Positions 22,644 to 36,492 of a stretch of DNA of 64,000 nt are shown here, piece after piece; the stretch's first letter is position 1; the number at the start of each line of letters is the position of its first letter. Position numbers and translations under genes: made by a program. The notes under the pieces are model-generated. The model made no database searches, had not been told where the DNA came from, and saw only the letters and a list, made by a program, of their open reading frames with translations. Source of the DNA: Thereva unica (Eukaryota; Arthropoda; Insecta; Diptera; Therevidae); assembly GCA_949987705.1 (NCBI GenBank), contig OX465286.1, positions 14,273,676 through 14,337,675 of the forward strand, given 5' to 3'.

Positions 22644-25131
22644 ATGGGGTATCGTTGCAAAGGGCTCGCTCCCCCGAGTTCTGCGCCCTTGATTTGGTGC
22701 AGAAATAACAAGGGGTTCGGGACTTATGGCCTCTTTTGTGAATGGCCAAAGGAGGGCTGCGAAATGGCCATTATCTCGGGAAATACTGGTCAGCCCGGGG
22801 TGGGATTGAATTCACAGACTCCCTGGGAGGTCCCTAACAATTTCCCATCCAAAAAAGAGCCACTCCAGAGTTTTCCCAAAACCGGAAATTATGCAAAGGG
22901 GTACCCCTTGGGATATTTTTGGTCGATTTCACGAAAGTGCTGGGATCTTAATGAATGGGGTATCGTTGCAAAGGGCTCGCTCCCCCGAGTTCTGCGCCCT
23001 TGATTTGGTGCAGAAATAACAAGGGGTTCGGGACTTATGGCCTCTTTTGTGAATGGCCAAAGGAGGGCTGCGAAATGGCCATTATCTCGGGAAATACTGG
23101 TCAGCCCGGGGTGGGATTGAATTCACAGACTCCCTGGGAGGTCCCTAACAATTTCCCATCCAAAAAAGGGCCACTCCAGAATTTTCCCAAAACCGGAAAT
23201 TCTGCAAAGGGGTACCCCTTGGGATATTTTTGGCCGATTTCACGAAAGTGCTGGGATCTTAATGAATGGGGTATCGTTGCAAAGGGCTCGCTCCCCCGAG
23301 TTCTGCGCCCTTGATTTGGTGCAGAAATAACAAGGGGTTCGGGACTTATGGCCTCTTTTGTGAATGGCCAAAGGAGGGCTGCGAAATGGCCATTATCTCC
23401 GGAAATACTGGTCAGCCCGGGGTGGGATTGAATTCACAGACTCCCTGGGAGGTCCCTAACAATTTCCCATCCAAAAAAGGGCCACTCCAGAATTTTCCCA
23501 AAACCGGAAATTCTGCAAAGCGGTACCCCTTGGGATATTTTTGGCCGATTTCACGAAAGTGCTGGGATCTTAATGAATGGGGTATCGTTGCAAAGGGCTC
23601 GCTCCCCCGAGTTCAGCGCCCTTGATTTGGTCCAGAAATAACAAGGGGTTCGGGACTTATGGCCTCTTTTGTGAATGGCCAAAGGAGGGCTGCGAAATGG
23701 CCATTATCTCCGGAAATACTGGTCAGCCCGGGGTGGGATTGAATTCACAGACTCCCTGGGAGGTCCCTAACAATTTCCCATCCAAAAAAGGGCCACTCCA
23801 GAATTTTCCCAAAACCGGAAAATATGCAAAGGGGTACCCCTTGGGATATTTTTGGTCGATTTCACGAAAGTGCTGGGATCTTAATGAATGGGGTATCGTT
23901 GCAAAGGGCTCGCTCCCCCGAGTTCTGCGCCCTTGATTTGGTCCAGAAATAAGAAGGGGTTCGGGACTTATGGCCTCTTTTGTGAATGGCCAAAGGAGGG
24001 CTGCGAAATGGCCATTATCTCCGGAAATACTGGTCAGCCCGGGGTGGGATTGAATTCACAGACTCCCTGGGAGGTCCCTAACAATTTCCCATCCAAAAAA
24101 GGGCCACTCCAGAATTTTCCCAAAACCGGAAATTCTGCAAAGCGGTACCCCTTGGGATATTTTTGGCCGATTTCACGAAAGTGCTGGGATCTTAATGAAT
24201 GGGGTATCGTTGCAAAGGGCTCGCTCCCCCGAGTTCTGCGCCCTTGATTTGGTGCAGAAATAACAAGGGGTTCGGGACTTATGGCCTCTTTTGTGAATGG
24301 CCAAAGGAGGGCTGCGAAATGGCCATTATCTCGGGAAATACTGGTCAGCCCGGGGTGGGATTGAATTCACAGACTCCCTGGGAGGTCCCTAACAATTTCC
24401 CATCCAAAAAAGGGCCACTCCAGAATTTTCCCAAAACCGGAAATTCTGCAAAGCGGTACCCCTTGGGATATTTTTGGCCGATTTCACGAAAGTGCTGGGA
24501 TCTTAATGAATGGGGTATCGTTGCAAAGGGCTCGCTCCCCCGAGTTCTGCGCCCTTGATTTGGTGCAGAAATAACAAGGGGTTCGGGACTTATGGCCTCT
24601 TTTGTGAATGGCCAAAGGAGGGTTGCGAAATGGCCATTATCTCGGGAAACACTGGTCAGCTCGGGGTGGGATTGAATTCACAGACTCCCTGGGAGGTCCC
24701 TAACAATTTCCCATCCAAAAAAGGGCCACTCCAGAGTTTTCCCAAAACCGGAAATTATGCAAAGGGGTACCCCTTGGGATATTTTTGGCCGATTTCACGA
24801 AAGTGCTGGGATCTTAATGAATGGGGTATCGTTGCAAAGGGCTCGCTCCCCCGAGTTCTGCGCCCTTGATTTGGTGCAGAAATAACAAGGGGTTCGGGAG
24901 TTATGGCCTCTTTTGTGAATGGCCAAAGGAGGGTTGCGAAATGGCCATTATCTCGGGAAACACTGGTCAGCCCGGGGTGGGATTGAATTCACAGACTCCC
25001 TGGGAGGTCCCTAACAATTTCCCATCCAAAAAAGGGCCACTCCAGAATTTTCCCAAAACCGGAAATTCTGCAAAGGGGTACCCCTTGGGATATTTTTGGC
25101 CGATTTCACGAAAGTGCTGGGATATTAATGA
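22644..25131. repeat. Eight monomers, G203/C213/C227 type with G92>C subfamily
   Basis: Most units carry T186. G92>C (CAAAGCGG) appears at 23521, 24143 and 24454. C282 (a TCCGGA BspEI site) marks three consecutive units at about 23400, 23711 and 24022. A299-region variant T299 (CAGCTCGG) at 24661 removes the SmaI site. The last units acquire T261 with C288 and A140, leading into the next run. Confidence 0.7.
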
Positions 25132-25296
25132 ATGGGGTGTCGTTGCAAAGGGCTCGCTCCCCCGAGTTCAGCGCCCTTGATTTGGTCCAGAAATAAGAAG
25201 GGGTTCGGGAGTTATGGCCTCTTTTGTGAATGGCCAAAGGAGGGTTGCGAAATGGCCATTATCTCCCATTTCACGAAAGTGCTGGGATATTAATGA
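25132..25296. repeat. 165-bp truncated monomer (146-bp deletion)
   Basis: At about 25265/25266 the sequence passes from monomer position 281 to 116 of the next unit, with G118 also missing, for a net loss of 146 bp. EcoRI, SmaI and KpnI sites are lost. The recurrent open frame is broken here because 146 is not a multiple of 3. It is found only once in the window. Confidence 0.9.
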
Positions 25297-26540
25297 ATGG
25301 GGTATCGTTGCAAAGGGCTCGCTCCCCCGAGTTCTGCGCCCTTGATTTGGTGCAGAAATAACAAGGGGTTCGGGAGTTATGGCCTCTTTTGTGAATGGCC
25401 AAAGGAGGGTTGTGAAATGGCCATTATCTCGGGAAACACTGGTCAGCCCGGGGTGGGATTGAATTCACAGACTCCCTGGGAGGTCCCTAACAATTTCCCA
25501 TCCAAAAAAGGGCCACTCCAGAATTTTCCCAAAACCGGAAATTCTGCAAAGGGGTACCCCTTGGGATATTTTTGGCCGATTTCACGAAAGTGCTGGGATA
25601 TTAATGAATGGGGTATCGTTGCAAAGGGCTCGCTCCCCCGAGTTCTGCGCCCTTGATTTGGTGCAGAAATAACAAGGGGTTCGGGAGTTATGGCCTCTTT
25701 TGTGAATGGCCAAAGGAGGGTTGTGAAATGGCCATTATCTCGGGAAACACTGGTCAGCCCGGGGTGGGATTGAATTCACAGACTCCCTGGGAGGTCCCTA
25801 ACAATTTCCCATCCAAAAAAGGGCCACTCCAGAATTTTCCCAAAACCGGAAATTCTGCAAAGGGGTACCCCTTGGGATATTTTTGGCCGATTTCACGAAA
25901 GTGCTGGGATATTAATGAATGGGGTATCGTTGCAAAGGGCTCGCTCCCCCGAGTTCTGCGCCCTTGATTTGGTGCAGAAATAACAAGGGGTTCGGGAGTT
26001 ATGGCCTCTTTTGTGAATGGCCAAAGGAGGGTTGCGAAATGGCCATTATCTCGGGAAACACTGGTCAGCCCGGGGTGGGATTGAATTCACAGACTCCCTG
26101 GGAGGTCCCTAACAATTTCCCATCCAAAAAAGGGCCACTCCAGAATTTTCCCAAAACCGGAAATTCTGCAAAGGGGTACCCCTTGGGATATTTTTGGCCG
26201 ATTTCACGAAAGTGCTGGGATATTAATGAATGGGGTATCGTTGCAAAGGGCTCGCTCCCCCGAGTTCTGCGCCCTTGATTTGGTGCGGAAATAACAAGGG
26301 GTTCGGGAGTTATGGCCTCTTTTGTGAATGGCCAAAGGAGGGTTGCGAAATGGCCATTATCTCGGGAAACACTGGTCAGCCCGGGGTGGGATTGAATTCA
26401 CAGACTCCCTGGGAGGTCCCTAACAATTTCCCATCCAAAAAAGGGCCACTCCAGAATTTTCCCAAAACCGGAAATTCTGCAAAGGGGTACCCCTTGGGAT
26501 ATTTTTGGCCGATTTCACGAAAGTGCTGGGATATTAATGA
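25297..26540. repeat. Run of four A140-type monomers
   Basis: Four units with A140 (GGGATATTAATG), T186, G203, C213, G227, T261 and C288. The first two share an extra C264>T (GGTTGTGAAA near 25411 and 25722), so the pair is more closely related. The fourth has A206>G (GTGCGGAAA, near 26286). A140 is otherwise concentrated to the right of 41 kb. Confidence 0.75.
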
Positions 26541-27784
26541 ATGGGGTATCGTTGCAAAGGGCTCGCTCCCCCGAGTTCAGCGCCCTTGATTTGGTCCAGA
26601 AATAAGAAGGGGTTCGGGAGTTATGGCCTCTTTTGTGAATGGCCAAAGGAGGGTTGCGAAATGGCCATTATCTCGGGAAACACTGGTCAGCCCGGGGTGG
26701 GATTGAATTCACAGACTCCCTGGGAGGTCCCTAACAATTTCCCATCCAAAAAAGGGCCACTCCAGAATTTTCCCAAAACCGGAAATTCTGCAAAGGGGTA
26801 CCCCTTGGGATATTTTTGGCCGATTTCACGAAAGTGCTGGGATCTTAATGAATGGGGTATCGTTGGAAAGGGCTCGCTCCCCCGAGTTCAGCGCACTTGA
26901 TTTGGTGCAGAAATAACAAGGGGTTCGGGACTTATGGCCTCTTTTGTGAATGGCCAAAGGAGGGCTGCGAAATGGCCATTATCTCGGGAAATACTGGTCA
27001 GCCCGGGGTGGGATTGAATTCACAGACTCCCTGGGAGGTCCCTAACAATTTCCCATCCAAAAAAGGGCCACTCCAGAATTTTCCCAAAACCGGAAATTCT
27101 GCAAAGCGGTACCCCTTGGGATATTTTTGGCCGATTTCACGAAAGTGCTGGGATATTAATGAATGGGGTATCGTTGCAAAGGGCTCGCTCCCCCGAGTTC
27201 TGCGCCCTTGATTTGGTGCAGAAATAACAAGGGGTTCGGGACTTATGGCCTCTTTTGTGAATGGCCAAAGGAGGGCTGCGAAATGGCCATTATCTCGGGA
27301 AATACTGGTCAGCCCGGGGTGGGATTGAATTCACAGACTCCCTGGGAGGTCCCTAACAATTTCCCATCCAAAAAAGGGCCACTCCAGAATTTTCCCAAAA
27401 CCGGAAATTATGCAAAGGGGTACCCCTTGGGATATTTTTGGTCGATTTCACGAAAGTGCTGGGATCTTAATGAATGGGGTATCGTTGCAAAGGGCTCGCT
27501 CCCCCGAGTTCTGCGCCCTTGATTTGGTCCAGAAATAAGAAGGGGTTCGGGAGTTATGGCCTCTTTTGTGAATGGCCAAAGGAGGGTTGCGGAATGGCCA
27601 TTATCTCGGGAAATACTGGTCAGCCCGGGGTGGGATTGAATTCACAGACTCCCTGGGAGGTCCCTAACAATTTCCCATCCAAAAAAGGGCCACTCCATAA
27701 TTTTCCCAAAACCGGAAATTCTGCAAAGGGGTACCCCTTGGGATATTTTTGGTCGATTTCACGAAAGTGCTGGGATCTTAATGA
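26541..27784. repeat. Four monomers matching a string 27 kb to the right
   Basis: The unit at 26541 (G213, leading to G162/A191) followed by 26852 (C92, A140) has the same variant pair as 53593-54214. The distance of 27,052 bp equals 87 units less the five bases lost by intervening 1-2 bp deletions. The unit at 27474 carries G61>T at 27698 and T261 with G266 and T288, an unusual combination. Confidence 0.65.
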
Positions 27785-29028
27785 ATGGGGTATCGTTGCA
27801 AAGGGCTCGCTCCCCCGAGTTCTGCGCCCTTGATTTGGTGCAGAAATAACAAGGGGTTCGGGAGTTATGGCCTCTTTTGTGAATGGCCAAAGGAGGGCTG
27901 CGAAATGGCCATTATCTCGGGAAATACTGGTCAGCCCGGGGTGGGATTGAATTCACAGACTCCCTGGGAGATCCCTAACAATTTCCCATCCAAAAAAGGG
28001 CCACTCCAGAGTTTTCCCAAAACCGGAAATTATGCAAAGGGGTACCCCTTGGGATATTTTTGGTCGATTTCACGAAAGTGCTGGGATCTTAATGAATGGG
28101 GTATCGTTGCAAAGGGCTCGCTCCCCCGAGTTCTGCGCCCTTGATTTGGTGCAGAAATAACAAGGGGTTCGGGACTTATGGCCTCTTTTGTGAATGGCCA
28201 AAGGAGGGCTGCGAAATGGCCATTATCTCGGGAAATACTGGTCAGCCCGGGGTGGGATTGAATTCACAGACTCCCTGGGAGGTCCCTAACAATTTCCCAT
28301 CCAAAAAAGGGCCACTCCAGAGTTTTCCCAAAACCGGAAATTATGCAAAGGGGTACCCCTTGGGATATTTTTGGTCGATTTCACGAAAGTGCTGGGATCT
28401 TAATGAATGGGGTATCGTTGCAAAGGGCTCGCTCCCCCGAGTTCTGCGCCCTTGATTTGGTGCAGAAATAACAAGGGGTTCGGGACTTATGGCCTCTTTT
28501 GTGAATGGCCAAAGGAGGGCTGCGAAATGGCCATTATCTCGGGAAATACTGGTCAGCCCGGGGTGGGATTGAATTCACAGACTCCCTGGGAGATCCCTAA
28601 CAATTTCCCATCCAAAAAAGGGCCACTCCAGAGTTTTCCCAAAACCGGAAATTATGCAAAGGGGTACCCCTTGGGATATTTTTGGTCGATTTCACGAAAG
28701 TGCTGGGATCTTAATGAATGGGGTATCGTTGCAAAGGGCTCGCTCCCCCGAGTTCTGCGCCCTTGATTTGGTGCAGAAATAACAAGGGGTTCGGGACTTA
28801 TGGCCTCTTTTGTGAATGGCCAAAGGAGGGCTGCGAAATGGCCATTATCTCGGGAAATACTGGTCAGCCCGGGGTGGGATTGAATTCACAGACTCCCTGG
28901 GAGGTCCCTAACAATTTCCCGTCCAAAAAAGGGCCACTCCAGAGTTTTCCCAAAACCGGAAATTATGCAAAGGGGTACCCCTTGGGATATTTTTGGTCGA
29001 TTTCACGAAAGTGCTGGGATCTTAATGA
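27785..29028. repeat. 622-bp dimer, two tandem copies (GAGATCCC marker)
   Basis: Units at 27785 and 28407 have G23>A (GGGAGATCCC) while those at 28096 and 28718 have the usual GAGGTCCC. All four have G63, A84 and T116. The last one also has G40. The same G23>A marker appears in single units at 33072 and 34627. Confidence 0.75.
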
Positions 29029-32000
29029 ATGGGGTATCGTTGCAAAGGGCTCGCTCCCCCGAGTTCTGCGCCCTTGATTTGGTGCAGAAATAACAAGGGG
29101 TTCGGGACTTATGGCCTCTTTTGTGAATGGCCAAAGGAGGGCTGCGAAATGGCCATTATCTCGGGAAATACTGGTCAGCCCGGGGTGGGATTGAATTCAC
29201 AGACTCCCTGGGAGGTCCCTAACAATTTCCCATCCAAAAAAGGGCCACTCCAGAGTTTCCCCAAACCCGGAAATTCTGCAAAGGGGTACCCCTTGGGATA
29301 TTTTTGGTCGATTTCACGAAAGTGCTGGGATCTTAATGAATGGGGTATCGTTGGAAAGGGCTCGCTCCCCCGAGTTCAGCGCACTTGATTTGGTCCAGAA
29401 ATAACAAGGGGTTCGGGAGTTATGGCCTCTTTTGTGAATGGCCAAAGGAGGGCTGCGGAATGGCCATTATCTCGGGAAATACTGGTCAGCCCGGGGTGGG
29501 ATTGAATTCACAGACTCCCTGGGAGGTCCCTAACAATTTCCCATCCAAAAAAGGGCCACTCCAGAATTTTCCCAAAACCGGAAATTCTGCAAAGGGGTAC
29601 CCCTTGGGATATTTTTGGCCGATTTCACGAAAGTGCTGGGATCTTAATGAATGGGGTATCGTTGCAAAGGGCTCGCTCCCCCGAGTTCAGCGCCCTTGAT
29701 TTGGTCCAGAAATAAGAAGGGGTTCGGGAGTTATGGCCTCTTTTGTGAATGGCCAAAGGAGGGCTGCGAAATGGCCATTATCTCGGGAAATACTGGTCAG
29801 CCCGGGGTGGGATTGAATTCACAGACTCCCTGGGAGGTCCCTAACAATTTCCCATCCAAAAAAGGGCCACTCCAGAATTTTCCCAAAACCGGAAATTCTG
29901 CAAAGGGGTACCCCTTGGGATATTTTTGGCCGATTTCACGAAAGTGCTGGGATCTTAATGAATGGGGTATCGTTGGAAAGGGCTCGCTCCCCCGAGTTCA
30001 GCGCACTTGATTTGGTCCAGAAATAACAAGGGGTTCGGGAGTTATGGCCTCTTTTGTGAATGGCCAAAGGAGGGCTGCGGAATGGCCATTATCTCGGGAA
30101 ATACTGGTCAGCCCGGGGTGGGATTGAATTCACAGACTCCCTGGGAGGTCCCTAACAATTTCCCATCCAAAAAAGGGCCACTCCAGAATTTTCCCAAAAC
30201 CGGAAATTCTGCAAAGGGGTACCCCTTGGGATATTTTTGGCCGATTTCACGAAAGTGCTGGGATCTTAATGAATGGGGTATCGTTGCAAAGGGCTCGCTC
30301 CCCCGAGTTCAGCGCCCTTGATTTGGTCCAGAAATAAGAAGGGGTTCGGGAGTTATGGCCTCTTTTGTGAATGGCCAAAGGAGGGCTGCGAAATGGCCAT
30401 TATCTCGGGAAATACTGGTCAGCCCGGGGTGGGATTGAATTCACAGACTCCCTGGGAGGTCCCTAACAATTTCCCATCCAAAAAAGGGCCACTCCAGAAT
30501 TTTCCCAAAACCGGAAATTCTGCAAAGGGGTACCCCTTGGGATATTTTTGGCCGATTTCACGAAAGTGCTGGGATCTTAATGAATGGGGTATCGTTGCAA
30601 AGGGCTCGCTCCCCCGAGTTCAGCGCCCTTGATTTGGTCCAGAAATAAGAAGGGGTTCGGGAGTTATGGCCTCTTTTGTGAATGGCCAAAGGAGGGCTGC
30701 GAAATGGCCATTATCTCGGGAAATACTGGTCAGCCCGGGGTGGGATTGAATTCACAGACTCCCTGGGAGGTCCCTAACAATTTCCCATCCAAAAAAGGGC
30801 CACTCCACAATTTTCCCAAAACCGGAAATTCTGCAAAGGGGTACCCCTTGGGATATTTTTGGCCGATTTCACGAAAGTGCTGGGATCTTAATGAATGGGG
30901 TATCGTTGCAAAGGGCTCGCTCCCCCGAGTTCTGCGCCCTTGATTTGGTGCAGAAATAACAAGGGGTTCGGGACTTATGGCCTCTTTTGTGAATGGCCAA
31001 AGGAGGGCTGCGAAATGGCCATTATCTCGGGAAATACTGGTCAGCCCGGGGTGGGATTGAATTCACAGACTCCCTGGGAGGTCCCTAACAATTTCCCGTC
31101 CAAAAAAGGGCCACTCCAGAGTTTTCCCAAAACCGGAAATTATGCAAAGGGGTACCCCTTGGGATATTTTTGGTCGATTTCACGAAAGTGCTGGGATCTT
31201 AATGAATGGGGTATCGTTGCAAAGGGCTCGCTCCCCCGAGTTCTGCGCCCTTGATTTGGTGCAGAAATAACAAGGGGTTCGGGACTTATGGCCTCTTTTG
31301 TGAATGGCCAAAGGAGGGCTGCGAAATGGCCATTATCTCGGGAAATACTGGTCAGCCCGGGGTGGGATTGAATTCACAGACTCCCTGGGAGGTCCCTAAC
31401 AATTTCCCATCCAAAAAAGGGCCACTCCAGAGTTTCCCCAAACCCGGAAATTCTGCAAAGGGGTACCCCTTGGGATATTTTTGGTCGATTTCACGAAAGT
31501 GCTGGGATCTTAATGAATGGGGTATCGTTGGAAAGGGCTCGCTCCCCCGAGTTCAGCGCACTTGATTTGGTCCAGAAATAACAAGGGGTTCGGGAGTTAT
31601 GGCCTCTTTTGTGAATGGCCAAAGGAGGGCTGCGGAATGGCCATTATCTCGGGAAATACTGGTCAGCCCGGGGTGGGATTGAATTCACAGACTCCCTGGG
31701 AGGTCCCTAACAATTTCCCATCCAAAAAAGGGCCACTCCAGAATTTTCCCAAAACCGGAAATTCTGCAAAGGGGTACCCCTTGGGATATTTTTGGTCGAT
31801 TTCACGAAAGTGCTGGGATCTTAATGAATGGGGTATCGTTGGAAAGGGCTCGCTCCCCCGAGTTCAGCGCACTTGATTTGGTCCAGAAATAACAAGGGGT
31901 TCGGGAGTTATGGCCTCTTTTGTGAATGGCCAAAGGAGGGCTGCGGAATGGCCATTATCTCGGGAAATACTGGTCAGCCCGGGGTGGGATTGAATTCACA

Positions 32001-35000
32001 GACTCCCTGGGAGGTCCCTAACAATTTCCCATCCAAAAAAGGGCCACTCCAGAATTTTCCCAAAACCCGAAATTCTGCAAAGGGGTACCCCTTGGGATAT
32101 TTTTGGCCGATTTCACGAAAGTGCTGGGATCTTAATGAATGGGGTATCGTTGCAAAGGGCTCGCTCCCCCGAGTTCAGCGCCCTTGATTTGGTGCAGAAA
32201 TAACAAGGGGTTCGGGACTTATGGCCTCTTTTGTGAATGGCCAAAGGAGGGCTGCGAAATGGCCATTATCTCGGGAAATACTGGTCAGCCCGGGGTGGGA
32301 TTGAATTCACAGACTCCCTGGGAGGTCCCTAACAATTTCCCATCCAAAAAAGGGCCACTCCAGAATTTTCCCAAAACCCGAAATTCTGCAAAGGGGTACC
32401 CCTTGGGATATTTTTGGCCGATTTCACGAAAGTGCTGGGATCTTAATGAATGGGGTATCGTTGCAAAGGGCTCGCTCCCCCGAGTTCAGCGCCCTTGATT
32501 TGGTCCAGAAATAAGAAGGGGTTCGGGAGTTATGGCCTCTTTTGTGAATGGCCAAAGGAGGGCTGCGAAATGGCCATTATCTCGGGAAATACTGGTCAGC
32601 CCGGGGTGGGATTGAATTCACAGACTCCCTGGGAGGTCCCTAACAATTTCCCATCCAAAAAAGGGCCACTCCAGAATTTTCCCAAAACCGGAAATTCTGC
32701 AAAGGGGTACCCCTTGGGATATTTTTGGTCGATTTCACGAAAGTGCTGGGATCTTAATGAATGGGGTATCGTTGGAAAGGGCTCGCTCCCCCGAGTTCAG
32801 CGCACTTGATTTGGTCCAGAAATAACAAGGGGTTCGGGAGTTATGGCCTCTTTTGTGAATGGCCAAAGGAGGGCTGCGGAATGGCCATTATCTCGGGAAA
32901 TACTGGTCAGCCCGGGGTGGGATTGAATTCACAGACTCCCTGGGAGGTCCCTAACAATTTCCCATCCAAAAAAGGGCCACTCCAGAATTTTCCCAAAACC
33001 CGAAATTCTGCAAAGGGGTACCCCTTGGGATATTTTTGGCCGATTTCACGAAAGTGCTGGGATCTTAATGAATGGGGTATCGTTGCAAAGGGCTCGCTCC
33101 CCCGAGTTCAGCGCCCTTGATTTGGTCCAGAAATAAGAAGGGGTTCGGGAGTTATGGCCTCTTTTGTGAATGGCCAAAGGAGGGCTGCGAAATGGCCATT
33201 ATCTCGGGAAATACTGGTCAGCCCGGGGTGGGATTGAATTCACAGACTCCCTGGGAGATCCCTAACAATTTCCCATCCAAAAAAGGGCCACTCCAGAGTT
33301 TTCCCAAAACCGGAAATTATGCAAAGGGGTACCCCTTGGGATATTTTTGGTCGATTTCACGAAAGTGCTGGGATCTTAATGAATGGGGTATCGTTGCAAA
33401 GGGCTCGCTCCCCCGAGTTCTGCGCCCTTGATTTGGTGCAGAAATAACAAGGGGTTCGGGACTTATGGCCTCTTTTGTGAATGGCCAAAGGAGGGCTGCG
33501 AAATGGCCATTATCTCGGGAAATACTGGTCAGCCCGGGGTGGGATTGAATTCACAGACTCCCTGGGAGGTCCCTAACAATTTCCCATCCAAAAAAGGGCC
33601 ACTCCAGAGTTTTCCCAAAACCGGAAATTATGCAAAGGGGTACCCCTTGGGATATTTTTGGTCGATTTCACGAAAGTGCTGGGATCTTAATGAATGGGGT
33701 ATCGTTGCAAAGGGCTCGCTCCCCCGAGTTCTGCGCCCTTGATTTGGTGCAGAAATAACAAGGGGTTCGGGACTTATGGCCTCTTTTGTGAATGGCCAAA
33801 GGAGGGCTGCGAAATGGCCATTATCTCGGGAAATACTGGTCAGCCCGGGGTGGGATTGAATTCACAGACTCCCTGGGAGGTCCCTAACAATTTCCCGTCC
33901 AAAAAAGGGCCACTCCAGAGTTTTCCCAAAACCGGAAATTATGCAAAGGGGTACCCCTTGGGATATTTTTGGCCGATTTCACGAAAGTGCTGGGATCTTA
34001 ATGAATGGGGTATCGTTGCAAAGGGCTCGCTCCCCCGAGTTCAGCGCCCTTGATTTGGTCCAGAAATAAGAAGGGGTTCGGGAGTTATGGCCTCTTTTGT
34101 GAATGGCCAAAGGAGGGCTGCGAAATGGCCATTATCTCGGGAAATACTGGTCAGCCCGGGGTGGGATTGAATTCACAGACTCCCTGGGAGGTCCCTAACA
34201 ATTTCCCATCCAAAAAAGGGCCACTCCAGAATTTTCCCAAAACCGGAAATTCTGCAAAGGGGTACCCCTTGGGATATTTTTGGCCGATTTCACGAAAGTG
34301 CTGGGATCTTAATGAATGGGGTATCGTTGGAAAGGGCTCGCTCCCCCGAGTTCAGCGCACTTGATTTGGTCCAGAAATAAGAAGGGGTTCGGGAGTTATG
34401 GCCTCTTTTGTGAATGGCCAAAGGAGGGCTGCGGAATGGCCATTATCTCGGGAAATACTGGTCAGCCCGGGGTGGGATTGAATTCACAGACTCCCTGGGA
34501 GGTCCCTAACAATTTCCCATCCAAAAAAGGGCCACTCCAGAATTTTCCCAAAACCGGAAATTCTGCAAAGGGGTACCCCTTGGGATATTTTTGGCCGATT
34601 TCACGAAAGTGCTGGGATCTTAATGAATGGGGTATCGTTGCAAAGGGCTCGCTCCCCCGAGTTCAGCGCCCTTGATTTGGTCCAGAAATAAGAAGGGGTT
34701 CGGGAGTTATGGCCTCTTTTGTGAATGGCCAAAGGAGGGCTGCGAAATGGCCATTATCTCGGGAAATACTGGTCAGCCCGGGGTGGGATTGAATTCACAG
34801 ACTCCCTGGGAGATCCCTAACAATTTCCCATCCAAAAAAGGGCCACTCCAGAGTTTTCCCAAAACCGGAAATTATGCAAAGGGGTTCCCCTTGGGATATT
34901 TTTGGTCGATTTCACGAAAGTGCTGGGATCTTAATGAATGGGGTATCGTTGCAAAGGGCTCGCTCCCCCGAGTTCTGCGCCCTTGATTTGGTGCAGAAAT

Positions 35001-36492
35001 AACAAGGGGTTCGGGACTTATGGCCTCTTTTGTGAATGGCCAAAGGAGGGCTGCGAAATGGCCATTATCTCGGGAAATACTGGTCAGCCCGGGGTGGGAT
35101 TGAATTCACAGACTCCCTGGGAGGTCCCTAACAATTTCCCGTCCAAAAAAGGGCCACTCCAGAGTTTTCCCAAAACCGGAAATTATGCAAAGGGGTACCC
35201 CTTGGGATATTTTTGGTCGATTTCACGAAAGTGCTGGGATCTTAATGAATGGGGTATCGTTGCAAAGGGCTCGCTCCCCCGAGTTCTGCGCCCTTGATTT
35301 GGTGCAGAAATAACAAGGGGTTCGGGACTTATGGCCTCTTTTGTGAATGGCCAAAGGAGGGCTGCGAAATGGCCATTATCTCGGGAAATACTGGTCAGCC
35401 CGGGGTGGGATTGAATTCACAGACTCCCTGGGAGGTCCCTAACAATTTCCCATCCAAAAAAGGGCCACTCCAGAGTTTCCCCAAACCCGGAAATTCTGCA
35501 AAGGGGTACCCCTTGGTATATTTTTGGTCGATTTCACGAAAGTGCTGGGATCTTAATGAATGGGGTATCGTTGGAAAGGGCTCGCTCCCCCGAGTTCAGC
35601 GCACTTGATTTGGTCCAGAAATAACAAGGGGTTCGGGAGTTATGGCCTCTTTTGTGAATGGCCAAAGGAGGGCTGCGGAATGGCCATTATCTCGGGAAAT
35701 ACTGGTCAGCCCGGGGTGGGATTGAATTCACAGACTCCCTGGGAGGTCCCTAACAATTTCCCATCCAAAAAAGGGCCACTCCAGAATTTTCCCAAAACCG
35801 GAAATTCTGCAAAGGGGTACCCCTTGGGATATTTTTGGCCGATTTCACGAAAGTGCTGGGATCTTAATGAATGGGGTATCGTTGCAAAGGGCTCGCTCCC
35901 CCGAGTTCTGCGCCCTTGATTTGGTCCAGAAATAAGAAGGGGTTCGGGAGTTATGGCCTCTTTTGTGAATGGCCAAAGGAGGGCTGCGAAATGGCCATTA
36001 TCTCGGGAAATACTGGTCAGCCCGGGGTGGGATTGAATTCACAGACTCCCTGGGAGGTCCCTAACAATTTCCCATCCAAAAAAGGGCCACTCCAGAATTT
36101 TCCCAAAACCGGAAATTATGCAAAGGGGTACCCCTTGGGATATTTTTGGCCGATTTCACGAAAGTGCTGGGATCTTAATGAATGGGGTATCGTTGCAAAG
36201 GGCTCGCTCCCCCGAGTTCTGCGCCCTTGATTTGGTGCAGAAATAACAAGGGGTTCGGGACTTATGGCCTCTTTTGTGAATGGCCAAAGGAGGGCTGCGA
36301 AATGGCCATTATCTCGGGAAATACTGGTCAGCCCGGGGTGGGATTGAATTCACAGACTCCCTGGGAGGTCCCTAACAATTTCCCATCCAAAAAAGGGCCA
36401 CTCCAGAGTTTTCCCAAAACCGGAAATTATGCAAAGGGGTACCCCTTGGGATATTTTTGGTCGATTTCACGAAAGTGCTGGGATCTTAATGA
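29029..36492. repeat. 24-monomer mosaic with reused strings
   Basis: A G40/A84/T116 unit followed by a C67/C74/T116 unit and then a G162/A191/G266 unit occurs at 28718, 30895 and 34938, spaced by 7 and 13 units. G77>C (AACCCGAAA) marks units at 31828, 32139 and 32761. At 34316 a G162/A191 unit is joined to G213/G227, a combination I saw once. At 34885 the KpnI site is lost (GGGGTTCC). Neighbouring units alternate irregularly, so no single higher-order period covers the stretch. Confidence 0.65.
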
